Positions 21,282 to 28,674 of a stretch of 64,000 nt of DNA are shown here, one piece after another. The stretch comes from Microbacterium sp. USTB-Y (GTDB taxonomy: Bacteria; Actinomycetota; Actinomycetes; Actinomycetales; Microbacteriaceae), in NCBI RefSeq assembly GCF_023703415.1, contig NZ_JAGMTU010000001.1, positions 372,001-436,000 of the forward strand, read 5' to 3'. The notes under the pieces were generated by a model. The model was given only the letters and a program-made list of their open reading frames with translations. It had not been told where the DNA came from and ran no database searches. A program made the translations under genes and the position numbers. The stretch's first letter is position 1; each line of letters opens with the position of its first letter.

Positions 21282-22238
21282 TCATACCTCCCGGGCGAGA
21301 CCGAGCTTGCGGTAGGCATCGAACAGCAGGCCGATGAGGATCCCGCCCAGCACCGCCGTGATCGAGATGTTCACGATCTGCACGATGTCCGCCGTCGGGG
21401 TGCTCGCGGCCTGCATCCGCGCCATCAGGTCGGGGGCGATCACCGCACCGCGCCAGACCAGCATGATCGCGCCGATCATCGCGACCAGGCTCGCCGCGAT
21501 GCTCACCGCCGCGAGCGGTGCGCTCCAGCGCCCCCGCACGGCGACGATCGCCTCGACGACCAGCCCGATCGCGAGCAGCCCGAACCACGCGGTCATCACC
21601 CACGGCCACAGTCCCGGCGCCAGGACGTGGACGTGCTGGTCGCCCCAGCCGATGGTCCGGTCCCAGACGACGGAGCCGACGAGCAGTACGGTCATGACGG
21701 CGATGCCGATCAGATCCGAGAGCCGCGCGGTGGGGATCACCGTGCGCGGCAGCTTGTCGGGCGTCCAGTCGAGCACCGTGTCGCCGGTGGATCCCACCCG
21801 CTCCAGCACGGCGAAGACCAGGGTCGTCCAGAACGCGACCTGCACGCCGGACATGATGATCGCCGGGATCATGGATCCGATCACCGCGCCCACGTCGCCT
21901 TCCCCGATCGCCCGGACGAGCCCCGCGATGAGCGCGGCGACGGGCACGACGATGATGAGCAGCAGGCGCAGCAGCCGCAGCCACGCGGCGTAGTAGCGCG
22001 GGCCGATCAGCACGAGCGGGCGGCCGGAGAGCGACGCGGCGTAGGCGATCGGATCCCCGAGCTCGGCGATCACGGCGTACTCGGCCGCGGCGGGCTCCTC
22101 GCCGGCGGCGATGCGGCCCTCGACCTCGTCGGCGATCGACGCGCGCAGCTCGGCGGAGACCTCCGCCCGATCGGCGGCGGGGACGGACCGCGCGACCGCG
22201 GTCACGTATCGCTCGACGAGCGACGTGTCGGTGTCCAT
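21282..22238 (-). CDS. HAAS-domain (permease prefix) membrane protein
   Basis: A 318-residue protein. The soluble N-terminal part (1-80, with RAEVSAELRASIADEVEGR) is the HAAS or permease-prefix domain commonly found next to PadR regulators. From residue 90 there are six to seven hydrophobic helices. The family has no established biochemical role; in such pairs the HAAS protein is often thought to act in membrane-stress or signalling control. A ribosome site (GGAGGAGAAC) supports the ATG at 22238. It lies 19 bases after the PadR gene and forms an operon with it. Confidence 0.8.
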   Translation of the reverse strand: MDTDTSLVERYVTAVARSVPAADRAEVSAELRASIADEVEGRIAAGEEPAAAEYAVIAELGDPIAYAASLSGRPLVLIGPRYYAAWLRLLRLLLIIVVPVAALIAGLVRAIGEGDVGAVIGSMIPAIIMSGVQVAFWTTLVFAVLERVGSTGDTVLDWTPDKLPRTVIPTARLSDLIGIAVMTVLLVGSVVWDRTIGWGDQHVHVLAPGLWPWVMTAWFGLLAIGLVVEAIVAVRGRWSAPLAAVSIAASLVAMIGAIMLVWRGAVIAPDLMARMQAASTPTADIVQIVNISITAVLGGILIGLLFDAYRKLGLAREV

Positions 22239-22257
22239 GATGTTCTCCTCCAGGAGG

Positions 22258-22581
22258 TCAGGGAAGCTTCTTCGCGGCGGCGGCGATCGCCTGCACGTCG
22301 CGGCTGAGAGTGTCGGCCAGGCGCAGCCCGGCGTCGGAGGTGCGGTAGAACTTGCGCGGGCGCGCCTCCTCGGTGTTCCACTCGCTCACGAGGTATCCCT
22401 GCTTCTCGAGGCGGCGCAGCAGGGGGTAGAGCGTGTTCGAGTCGGTGGGGAATCCGGCGGCGCTCAGCTGCTCGAGCAGGCCGTAGCCGTATCCGGGCTC
22501 GCGCAGCAGCCGCAGGCTCGCGAGCACGATCGTGCCGCGCCGCAGCTCCTGCAGGTGCCCGTCGAACTCCTCGTCGTTCAT
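22258..22581 (-). CDS. PadR family transcriptional regulator
   Basis: A 107-residue PadR repressor with the winged-helix pattern (REPGYGYGLLEQLSAAGFPTDSNTLYPLLRRLEKQGYL) and a short C-terminal dimer helix. The ATG at 22581 is chosen over a GTG eight codons earlier because a TTGACA-18-TATGGT promoter puts transcription start on or next to it. An ATATTGTGT-CTC-ACACACTAT palindrome lies in the promoter spacer, the classic PadR autorepression layout. It is expressed with the HAAS membrane gene. Confidence 0.9.
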   Translation of the reverse strand: MNDEEFDGHLQELRRGTIVLASLRLLREPGYGYGLLEQLSAAGFPTDSNTLYPLLRRLEKQGYLVSEWNTEEARPRKFYRTSDAGLRLADTLSRDVQAIAAAAKKLP

Positions 22582-22588
22582 GGTCAAC

Positions 22589-22618
22589 ACCATATTGTGT
22601 CTCACACACTATTGTCAA
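22589..22618 (-). promoter_or_regulatory. padR promoter with operator in its spacer
   Basis: On the minus strand: -35 TTGACA (22618-22613), 18 bases, -10 TATGGT (22594-22589), then seven bases to the ATG at 22581. The operator palindrome at 22592-22612 has 9-base arms matching at eight positions around a CTC centre. Confidence 0.6.
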
Positions 22619-22646
22619 TCGCACGATCCTGCCTGTCGCACTCCCG

Positions 22647-22652
22647 TAGCGT
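22647..22652 (+). promoter_or_regulatory. -10 box of a leaderless promoter (GNAT gene)
   Basis: TAGCGT, six bases (GGAGGC), ATG at 22659. The GGAGG inside the spacer could also serve as a ribosome site if transcription starts upstream. Confidence 0.5.
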
Positions 22653-22658
22653 GGAGGC

Positions 22659-23672
22659 ATGACGATCGAGATCCGCCCCGTCGACCCCTACGACCACGCG
22701 GCGGTGGACGCCTGGTGGGACGCGTATGCGGTAGCCCGCCGGGCCGATCTCGGCGAGGACGCGACGGTCTGGTCCCGCGAGGAGAGCCGCGCCGAGCTGC
22801 AGCAGGAGTCCGCCCGGTTCAGCCGCCGGGCGTACGTCGCGGCGGAAGAGGGCGTCGTCGTCGGATCCGCCTCGCTCGCCCTGACGCTCAAGGACAATCG
22901 GCACGTCGCCGCCGTGGGCGTGAACGTCCCGCCGCAGCACCGCCGCCGCGGCATCGGATCCGCGCTCCTCGCCGCGCTCGAGGACGAGGCGGGACGAGCG
23001 GGTCGCACCACGATGCGCGCCGACATCTTCTGGCCGGCGTCCCTGCCCGCGGATGGCACCGGCGCGGCGAATCGGGAGTTCGCCCGCCGCCACGGATACG
23101 ACGTCGCGCTCGGCGACCTGCAGAACCGGCTCGACCTGCCGATCGCGGACGAGGCCATCGCGGCACTGGTCGCCGAGGCCCCGGCGGAGGGGTACCGGAT
23201 CCGAGGCTGGGTCGGACCGGTCCCGGAGGAGTTCGTGGCCGAGTGGGCGGCCCTGGACGCCAGCCTGGACACCGAGGCGCCCACGGGTGATCTCGACATC
23301 GACGCCGCATCCGCCGACGTGCAGGACTTCCGCGCGGACGAGGCGCTGCAGGCGGCGCAGCACCGCACCTCGTTCGGCACGATCGCGATCGCACCGGACG
23401 GTCGGGTCGCCGGGTACACGCAGCTCGTCGTCTCGGAGGATGACGGGAACGCCTATCAATGGGGCACCCTGGTGCGTCGCGAGGACCGCGGACACGGGAT
23501 CGGCCTGCGCATCAAGCTCGAGAACCTGCGCGCCCTGCAGCAGCACTCCCCGCAGACGCCTCGCGTCTACACGTTCAACGCGGAGTCGAACGCGCACATG
23601 CTCGCGGTCAACGCGCGCCTCGGATTCACCCTGACGGCGCGCATGGCCGAGCTGCAGAAGCGGCTCGGCTGA
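22659..23672 (+). CDS. Double GNAT-domain N-acetyltransferase
   Basis: A 337-residue protein with two GNAT folds. The first (about 1-155) has the acetyl-CoA loop PPQHRRRGIGSALLAA. The second (about 185-330) is more divergent, with VRREDRGHGIGLRIKLE as its loop. Tandem GNAT proteins include MshD and aminoglycoside/host-modifying acetyltransferases; this one lacks the features to choose. It is divergent from padR (77-base gap). Substrate unknown. Confidence 0.82.
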   Translation: MTIEIRPVDPYDHAAVDAWWDAYAVARRADLGEDATVWSREESRAELQQESARFSRRAYVAAEEGVVVGSASLALTLKDNRHVAAVGVNVPPQHRRRGIGSALLAALEDEAGRAGRTTMRADIFWPASLPADGTGAANREFARRHGYDVALGDLQNRLDLPIADEAIAALVAEAPAEGYRIRGWVGPVPEEFVAEWAALDASLDTEAPTGDLDIDAASADVQDFRADEALQAAQHRTSFGTIAIAPDGRVAGYTQLVVSEDDGNAYQWGTLVRREDRGHGIGLRIKLENLRALQQHSPQTPRVYTFNAESNAHMLAVNARLGFTLTARMAELQKRLG

Positions 23673-23748
23673 GCCGCGCCGGGCGACGGCCCGAGCCCGC
23701 TGGCCGGATCCGCGGGCCGACCTCCTCCGCGACCGACGGGGGCCGCCA

Positions 23749-23825
23749 CGATCGGCACACGCGGTGACGATCAGCACAGGGATCCGGGCGATTCGTGTGC
23801 TGATCGTCACATGGTGTGCCGATCG
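23749..23825. repeat. 30-bp inverted repeat, 17-nt loop
   Basis: Arms 23749-23778 and 23796-23825 are complementary over 30 bases except for three adjacent mismatches, with a 17-base loop. It lies in the 232-base gap between the GNAT gene and menC and may end the former's transcript. Confidence 0.9.
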
Positions 23826-23904
23826 TCACGGACGGAGCGGCGGAGCCCGCGCCGTCGAGCTGCCGCACCCGCGCCGGCGATACCGGCGGGTGCATGATGG
23901 GGGC

Positions 23905-24894
23905 ATGACCGACGTCCCCCCGCTCGCCGAGATCCTCGAGACCGCACGGGTGGTCGCGCTCCCGATGCACACGCGCTTCCGCGGGGTGGACGTCCGCGAG
24001 GCGCTGCTGTTCGAGGGGCCGCAGGGCTGGGCCGAGTTCTCGCCCTTCGCCGAGTACGACGACGCCGAGGCGTCCACCTGGCTGGCCGCCGCGATCGCGG
24101 ACGCCTGGCACCCCCGCCCCGACGCCGTGCGCGACGAGATCCGCGTGAACGCCACGATCCCCGCCGTGCCCGCGGAACGGGTGCCCGACGTGCTCGCGCG
24201 CTTCGACGGCTGCCGCACCGCGAAGGTCAAGGTGGCCGAGGCGGGGCAGGGGCTCTCCGACGACGTCGCCCGCGTGCGCGCCGTGCGGGCGGAGATGGGG
24301 CCGGAGGGGCGGATCCGGATCGATGCGAACGCCGGCTGGAACGTCGACGAGGCCGAGCGCGCGATCCACGCCCTGGCCCCGTTCGACCTGGAGTACGCCG
24401 AGCAGCCGTGCGCGGGCGTCGACGAGCTCGTCGAGCTGCGCGAGCGGATCCGCTATCTCGACATCCCGATCGCCGCGGACGAGAGCGTGCGCAGGGCGGA
24501 GGACCCCCTCGCGGTCGCCCGCGCGGGGGCGGCGGATCTGCTGGTGATCAAGGCGCAGCCGCTCGGCGGCATCCGCCGGGCGCTCGGCATCGTCGCGGAG
24601 GCCGGGCTGCCCGTCGTCGTCTCGAGCGCGCTGGACACGGCGGTCGGCCTGTCCCTCGGGGCGGCACTGGCCGCGGCGCTGCCGGCGCTCGACTACGACT
24701 GCGGCCTCGGCACGGCGTCGCTCTTCGCCGACGACGTCGCCGATGCCCGCCCGCACGGCGGGGTCGTGTCCGCCGCCCGGGTGACGCCCGATGCGACCGC
24801 CCTGGCCCGCCTGGAGGCTCCGGCCGCCCGCCGGGACTGGTGGCTCGCGCGGCTCACCCGCTGCCACGCGCTGCTGGACGCGGATCCGCGCTGA
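23905..24894 (+). CDS. menC: o-Succinylbenzoate synthase
   Basis: A 329-residue enolase-superfamily enzyme that dehydrates SHCHC to o-succinylbenzoate. The catalytic set is visible: Lys107 and Lys109 (AKVKV), metal ligands Asp140 (RIDAN), Glu166 (AEQP) and Asp192 (ADES), and Lys216 (VIKAQP). The N-terminal capping domain is short, as in actinobacterial MenC. The start is set at 23905, where a CATGAT box lies six bases upstream and no ribosome site is present. It is on the plus strand, opposite to menB and menE, which lie 2.7 kb away. Confidence 0.9.
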   Translation: MTDVPPLAEILETARVVALPMHTRFRGVDVREALLFEGPQGWAEFSPFAEYDDAEASTWLAAAIADAWHPRPDAVRDEIRVNATIPAVPAERVPDVLARFDGCRTAKVKVAEAGQGLSDDVARVRAVRAEMGPEGRIRIDANAGWNVDEAERAIHALAPFDLEYAEQPCAGVDELVELRERIRYLDIPIAADESVRRAEDPLAVARAGAADLLVIKAQPLGGIRRALGIVAEAGLPVVVSSALDTAVGLSLGAALAAALPALDYDCGLGTASLFADDVADARPHGGVVSAARVTPDATALARLEAPAARRDWWLARLTRCHALLDADPR

Positions 24895-24913
24895 GCCGCC
24901 CCGGACCCGGGTC

Positions 24914-25534
24914 TCAGCCGAGCAGCAGGGACACCAGCCGTCCGAGCTCGACGCTCCCGGTGCGGCGCAGCTGGGCGTCGTCCTGGCCCGCCATCGCCCC
25001 CCGCACGGTCATGCCCTCCCAGACGACGAGCAGCATGCGGGCCGCGACCTCCGGCTCGACCCGCAGCGACATCGTGCCGGTCGCGACGATGTCGTCGATG
25101 ATCCGCGCGATGCCGTCGACCATCTCCTGCTCCTGCTTGAGATAGGCCCGGCCCCAGGCGTGGTCGCGGAGCGCCCTCAGCCGGATCTCGCTGAGCAGCA
25201 TCACACCCAGGCGGTCGTCGCTGCCGGTGTCCATGACCTGCTGCACGAGCGTGGTGGCGTCGCAGTCCTGGGCGAGCGCGCCGGCCTCGTTCAGCTCGTT
25301 CACCCGCGCGCGCACGGCGGTGAGCCGTTCGGCCGACACGGATCCGGCCAGCTCGAGGAACAGCTCGTCCTTCGACTCGAAGTTCGAGTAGAACGCACCG
25401 CGCGTGAAGCCGGCGCGTTCGCACACCGCCTCGACGGTCGCCCCGTCCAGTCCCTCTTCGGCGAACACCAGCGCCGCTGCCTCGAGCAGCCGCGCCCGCG
25501 TGTTCTCTCGGCTCCTGGTCGCATTGCCGGTCAT
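24914..25534 (-). CDS. TetR family transcriptional regulator
   Basis: A 206-residue repressor. The TetR helix-turn-helix is clear (ATVEAVCERAGFTRGAFYSNFESKDELF, about residues 31-58), with the helical ligand domain behind it. It is divergent from the MMPL export operon, and the 137-base gap contains two overlapping copies of an 18-base site, so it almost certainly represses that operon and itself. The ATG at 25534 is preferred over a GTG two codons earlier because GGAGG lies five bases upstream. Confidence 0.92.
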   Translation of the reverse strand: MTGNATRSRENTRARLLEAAALVFAEEGLDGATVEAVCERAGFTRGAFYSNFESKDELFLELAGSVSAERLTAVRARVNELNEAGALAQDCDATTLVQQVMDTGSDDRLGVMLLSEIRLRALRDHAWGRAYLKQEQEMVDGIARIIDDIVATGTMSLRVEPEVAARMLLVVWEGMTVRGAMAGQDDAQLRRTGSVELGRLVSLLLG

Positions 25535-25609
25535 CTGCACCTCCGTCGTCGCGCCGCTGTGCGCGATTCACATCCCGCGCACAGATTATCCCGGTGCCGT
25601 CGTTCTACG

Positions 25610-25644
25610 ATACATTCACGTATCGAATACATCAGTGTATCGAA
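25610..25644. promoter_or_regulatory. Duplicated TetR operator in the divergent region
   Basis: Two direct copies of ATACAT-N4-GTATCGAA with a 17-base period (25610-25627 and 25627-25644). Each is partly palindromic: CGATAC-N6-GTATCG at 25608-25625 and ATACA-TCAG-TGTAT at 25627-25640. It lies 28 bases before the MMPL start and about 75 bases from tetR. Confidence 0.7.
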
Positions 25645-25671
25645 CCCGCCTGAACTCCCTCCGGAGGAACC

Positions 25672-28600
25672 GTGTCGACTCTGCTCTCCTCGCTCGGACG
25701 CTGGTCGTTCCGCCACCCCTGGCGCGTGCTCGTCGCCTGGCTGCTGGTGCTGGGCATCGCCGGCGGCGCCGCCCTGGCGCTCGGCAAGGGCACCGACAAC
25801 TCCTTCACGATCCCTGGCACCGAATCCCAGGCCGGTCTCGAGCAGCTCGAGCGCACCTTCCCCCAGGTAAGCGGCACGAGCGCCCAGTTCATCGTCGTGG
25901 CCGCACCCGGCGACCGGGTCACCGCCGCCGACTACCGGGATCCGATCGAGCAGACGGTCACCGACCTCGGAAAGGTCCACGGCGTCCTCGCCGCGACGAG
26001 CCCCTACGACACGCACGTCACCGGGATGGTGAGCGACGACAGCTCGGCCGCGATCGTGCGCCTGCAGTTCGACGGCCAGGCCTCCGACGTGTCCGCAGCC
26101 ACCAAGGACACGCTGCGCACGGCCGTGAGCGACCTCGAGAAGGAGCTGCCGAAGGGATCCAGGGCGGTCATCGGCGGCGACCTGTTCTCGATGTCGATCC
26201 CGGCGATCTCGATCACCGAGGGCGTCGGGCTGGTCGTCGCCCTCCTCGTGCTGATCGTCGCGTTCCGCTCCTTCGTGGTCGCGGGCATGCCGCTGCTCAC
26301 CGCGATGCTCGGCGTCGGCGTCTCGATGGCCGCGATCTTCGCCGCCACCGCCTTCGCCCCGGTGTCCTCGACGACGCCGCTGCTCGCCCTCATGCTCGGA
26401 CTCGCCGTCGGGATCGACTACGCCCTGTTCATCATGGCGCGACATCAGGATCAGGTGCGCGCCGGCGTGGATCCGGAGGAGTCGGCCTCGCGGGCCACGG
26501 GCACGGCCGGATCCGCGGTGGTGTTCGCCGGGATCACCGTGCTCATCGCGCTGATCGGGCTCGGCTTCGCCGGCATCCCGTTCCTCACCACGATGGGGAT
26601 CGCCGCCGCCGTGGCGGTGCTGATCGCGGTGCTGATCGCGGTGACCCTCACCCCGGCCATCCTCGGCTTCCTGAAGGGGCGCGTCGTGGGCCGCCCCGTC
26701 CGGCCGCGTCGCCCGCGCAAGGGCCAGCAGGACGCGACCCCGCGCCGCCGCTTCTCGGAGCGCTGGGTGGGCGGCGTCACGAAGCACCCCGTGCTCGTCG
26801 CGATCGCGATCGTGCTCGGACTCGGCGTCGTCGCCGTGCCCGCCGCGAGTCTCGCCCTGGCCCTGCCGAACTCCGGCGTGCAGCCGAAGGGATCCGAGGC
26901 CCGCGAGAACTACGACCTCACCGCCGAGCACTTCGGCCCCGGCTTCAACGGCCCGCTCATCCTCACCGGCACGATCGTCACCTCGAACGATCCGGTCGGG
27001 CTGATGAACGATCTCGGCGACGCGGTCGGCAAGCTCCCGGGCGTCGCCGAGATCGCCCTCGCGACCCCGAACGAGACCGCCGACACCGGCATCGTCCAGG
27101 TGATCCCCACCACCGCGCCGGACGCCCCCGCGACCGCCGACCTCGTGCGCGAGCTGCGCTCGCACCACGACGAATGGCTCAAGAAGTTCGGCATCGACGT
27201 GAAGGTGACCGGGTTCACCGCGGTCGCGATCGACATCTCCGACCAGCTCGGCGCGGCGCTCCTGCCGTTCGGCATCTTCGTGATCGGCCTGTCGCTCGTG
27301 CTGCTGACGATCGTGTTCCGCTCGATCTGGGTGCCCGTCACCGCGGCGCTCGGCTACCTGCTCTCGATCGTGGCCGCGTTCGGCGTGGTCTCCGCGGTCT
27401 TCGAGTGGGGCTGGTTCGCCGACGCCCTGCACGTCGCCCGGGTCGGTCCGATCATCAGCTTCATGCCGATCATCCTCATGGGCGTGCTGTTCGGCCTGGC
27501 CATGGACTACCAGGTGTTCCTGGTCTCGCGGATGCGGGAGGACTATGTGCACGACGCGGGATCCCGCAGCCCCGACCGCGCCGAGCGCCGGGCCGCCGCG
27601 CTGCGCGCCGTGCGCGGGGGCTTCACCGGCTCCGCGAAGGTCGTCACCGCCGCCGGGCTCATCATGTTCGCCGTGTTCGTGGCCTTCGTGCCCGAGGGCG
27701 ACTCCTCGCTCAAGCCGATCGCGCTGGGCCTCGCCGCGGGCATCGCGATCGACGCCTTCCTCGTGCGGATGACCCTGATCCCGGCGCTCATGGCGATCCT
27801 CGGCGAGCGCGCGTGGGAGATCCCCGCATGGCTCGAGCGGATCCTGCCGAGCGTCGACATCGAGGGCGAGGCGGTCGAGCGCGAACGGCACCTGGCCGAC
27901 TGGCCGGGGGACGACTCGGTGATCGCCGCCGACGGCGTGACCGTCCCGGGTGCGGTCGAGAAGCTCGACCTGCGCGTGCCGGCGGGCTCGGCACTCGTGC
28001 TCACCGGACGGGACGACGCGGTGCGCCGGACCGTGGCGCTGGCGCTCGCCGGACGCCTCCCCTCCGAGGGCCTTCTGCGCGTGGCCGGGCACCTGCTGCC
28101 GGGACGCGCCGCCTGGGTGCGCGCACACGTCGGCCTGGTGCTCGTCGACGACACGACGCACGCCGCGGCCGATGCGCCGGATCCGCTGCACGAGCTGCGC
28201 GAGGCGCTGCGCGGGCGCACCTCGCTCGTCGTGATCGACGGCGCCGATCGCCTCACCCTCGCGCAGGGCGAGCAGGCCGCGGCCATGCTGCGGGACGCGG
28301 CGGGACGCGGGGCTCTCGCCGTCGTCGCGACCGCCGCCGATGCCTCCGCGGCCACCCGGCTGCTGACCGACGCCGGGTGGACGGACATCGCCCGCCGGTC
28401 GTTGAGCGAGGATGCCGCAGGCGCCCCTCACCCGGGGTCGTTGAGCGAGGATGCCGCAGGCGCCCCTCACCCGGGGTCGTTGAGCGAGGACGCCGCCGGC
28501 GACCCTCACCCGGGGACGTTGAGCGAGGACGCCGCAGGCGCCCCTCACCCGGGGTCGTTGAGCGAGGACGCCGCAGGCGACCGAGACGAAACGCCGTCCC

Positions 28601-28674
28601 TGACGAGGCACCGCGTCTCGTCTCGCGCCGACTCCGACGCGCCCGCCACCGACCTCGACGAGGTGACCGCATGA
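25672..28674 (+). CDS. MMPL/RND transporter with C-terminal pseudo-ATPase domain
   Basis: A 1000-residue exporter. Two MMPL halves, each with an N-terminal helix, a soluble loop and a five-helix block, occupy about 1-735, with the proton-relay-type GLAVGIDYALF near 240 and GLAMDYQVFLVSR near 605. Residues 745-905 look like an ABC nucleotide-binding domain in outline, but Walker A is degraded (TGRDDAVRRT, 778-787, Arg at the lysine position), Walker B is VVIDGAD (854-859) and the LSGGQ signature is absent, so ATP hydrolysis is unlikely. Residues 910-970 are a 13-residue repeat expansion. The start is GTG after CCGGAGGAA. The stop overlaps the YhgE-like gene (ATGA). A divergent TetR regulates it. 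Likely cargo: a toxic or lipid-like compound. Confidence 0.88.
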   Translation: MSTLLSSLGRWSFRHPWRVLVAWLLVLGIAGGAALALGKGTDNSFTIPGTESQAGLEQLERTFPQVSGTSAQFIVVAAPGDRVTAADYRDPIEQTVTDLGKVHGVLAATSPYDTHVTGMVSDDSSAAIVRLQFDGQASDVSAATKDTLRTAVSDLEKELPKGSRAVIGGDLFSMSIPAISITEGVGLVVALLVLIVAFRSFVVAGMPLLTAMLGVGVSMAAIFAATAFAPVSSTTPLLALMLGLAVGIDYALFIMARHQDQVRAGVDPEESASRATGTAGSAVVFAGITVLIALIGLGFAGIPFLTTMGIAAAVAVLIAVLIAVTLTPAILGFLKGRVVGRPVRPRRPRKGQQDATPRRRFSERWVGGVTKHPVLVAIAIVLGLGVVAVPAASLALALPNSGVQPKGSEARENYDLTAEHFGPGFNGPLILTGTIVTSNDPVGLMNDLGDAVGKLPGVAEIALATPNETADTGIVQVIPTTAPDAPATADLVRELRSHHDEWLKKFGIDVKVTGFTAVAIDISDQLGAALLPFGIFVIGLSLVLLTIVFRSIWVPVTAALGYLLSIVAAFGVVSAVFEWGWFADALHVARVGPIISFMPIILMGVLFGLAMDYQVFLVSRMREDYVHDAGSRSPDRAERRAAALRAVRGGFTGSAKVVTAAGLIMFAVFVAFVPEGDSSLKPIALGLAAGIAIDAFLVRMTLIPALMAILGERAWEIPAWLERILPSVDIEGEAVERERHLADWPGDDSVIAADGVTVPGAVEKLDLRVPAGSALVLTGRDDAVRRTVALALAGRLPSEGLLRVAGHLLPGRAAWVRAHVGLVLVDDTTHAAADAPDPLHELREALRGRTSLVVIDGADRLTLAQGEQAAAMLRDAAGRGALAVVATAADASAATRLLTDAGWTDIARRSLSEDAAGAPHPGSLSEDAAGAPHPGSLSEDAAGDPHPGTLSEDAAGAPHPGSLSEDAAGDRDETPSLTRHRVSSRADSDAPATDLDEVTA
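28399..28585 (+). repeat. 39-bp in-frame minisatellite in the MMPL gene
   Basis: Four full units (28399, 28438, 28477, 28516) and one partial (28555) of a 39-base repeat encoding SLSEDAAGAPHPG, with substitutions. A 13-bp inverted repeat (28582-28594 with 28613-28625) follows. The unit starts with TCGTTGAGCGAG, which resembles an intergenic repeat motif of this group, so the gene end seems built from one. Confidence 0.92.
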
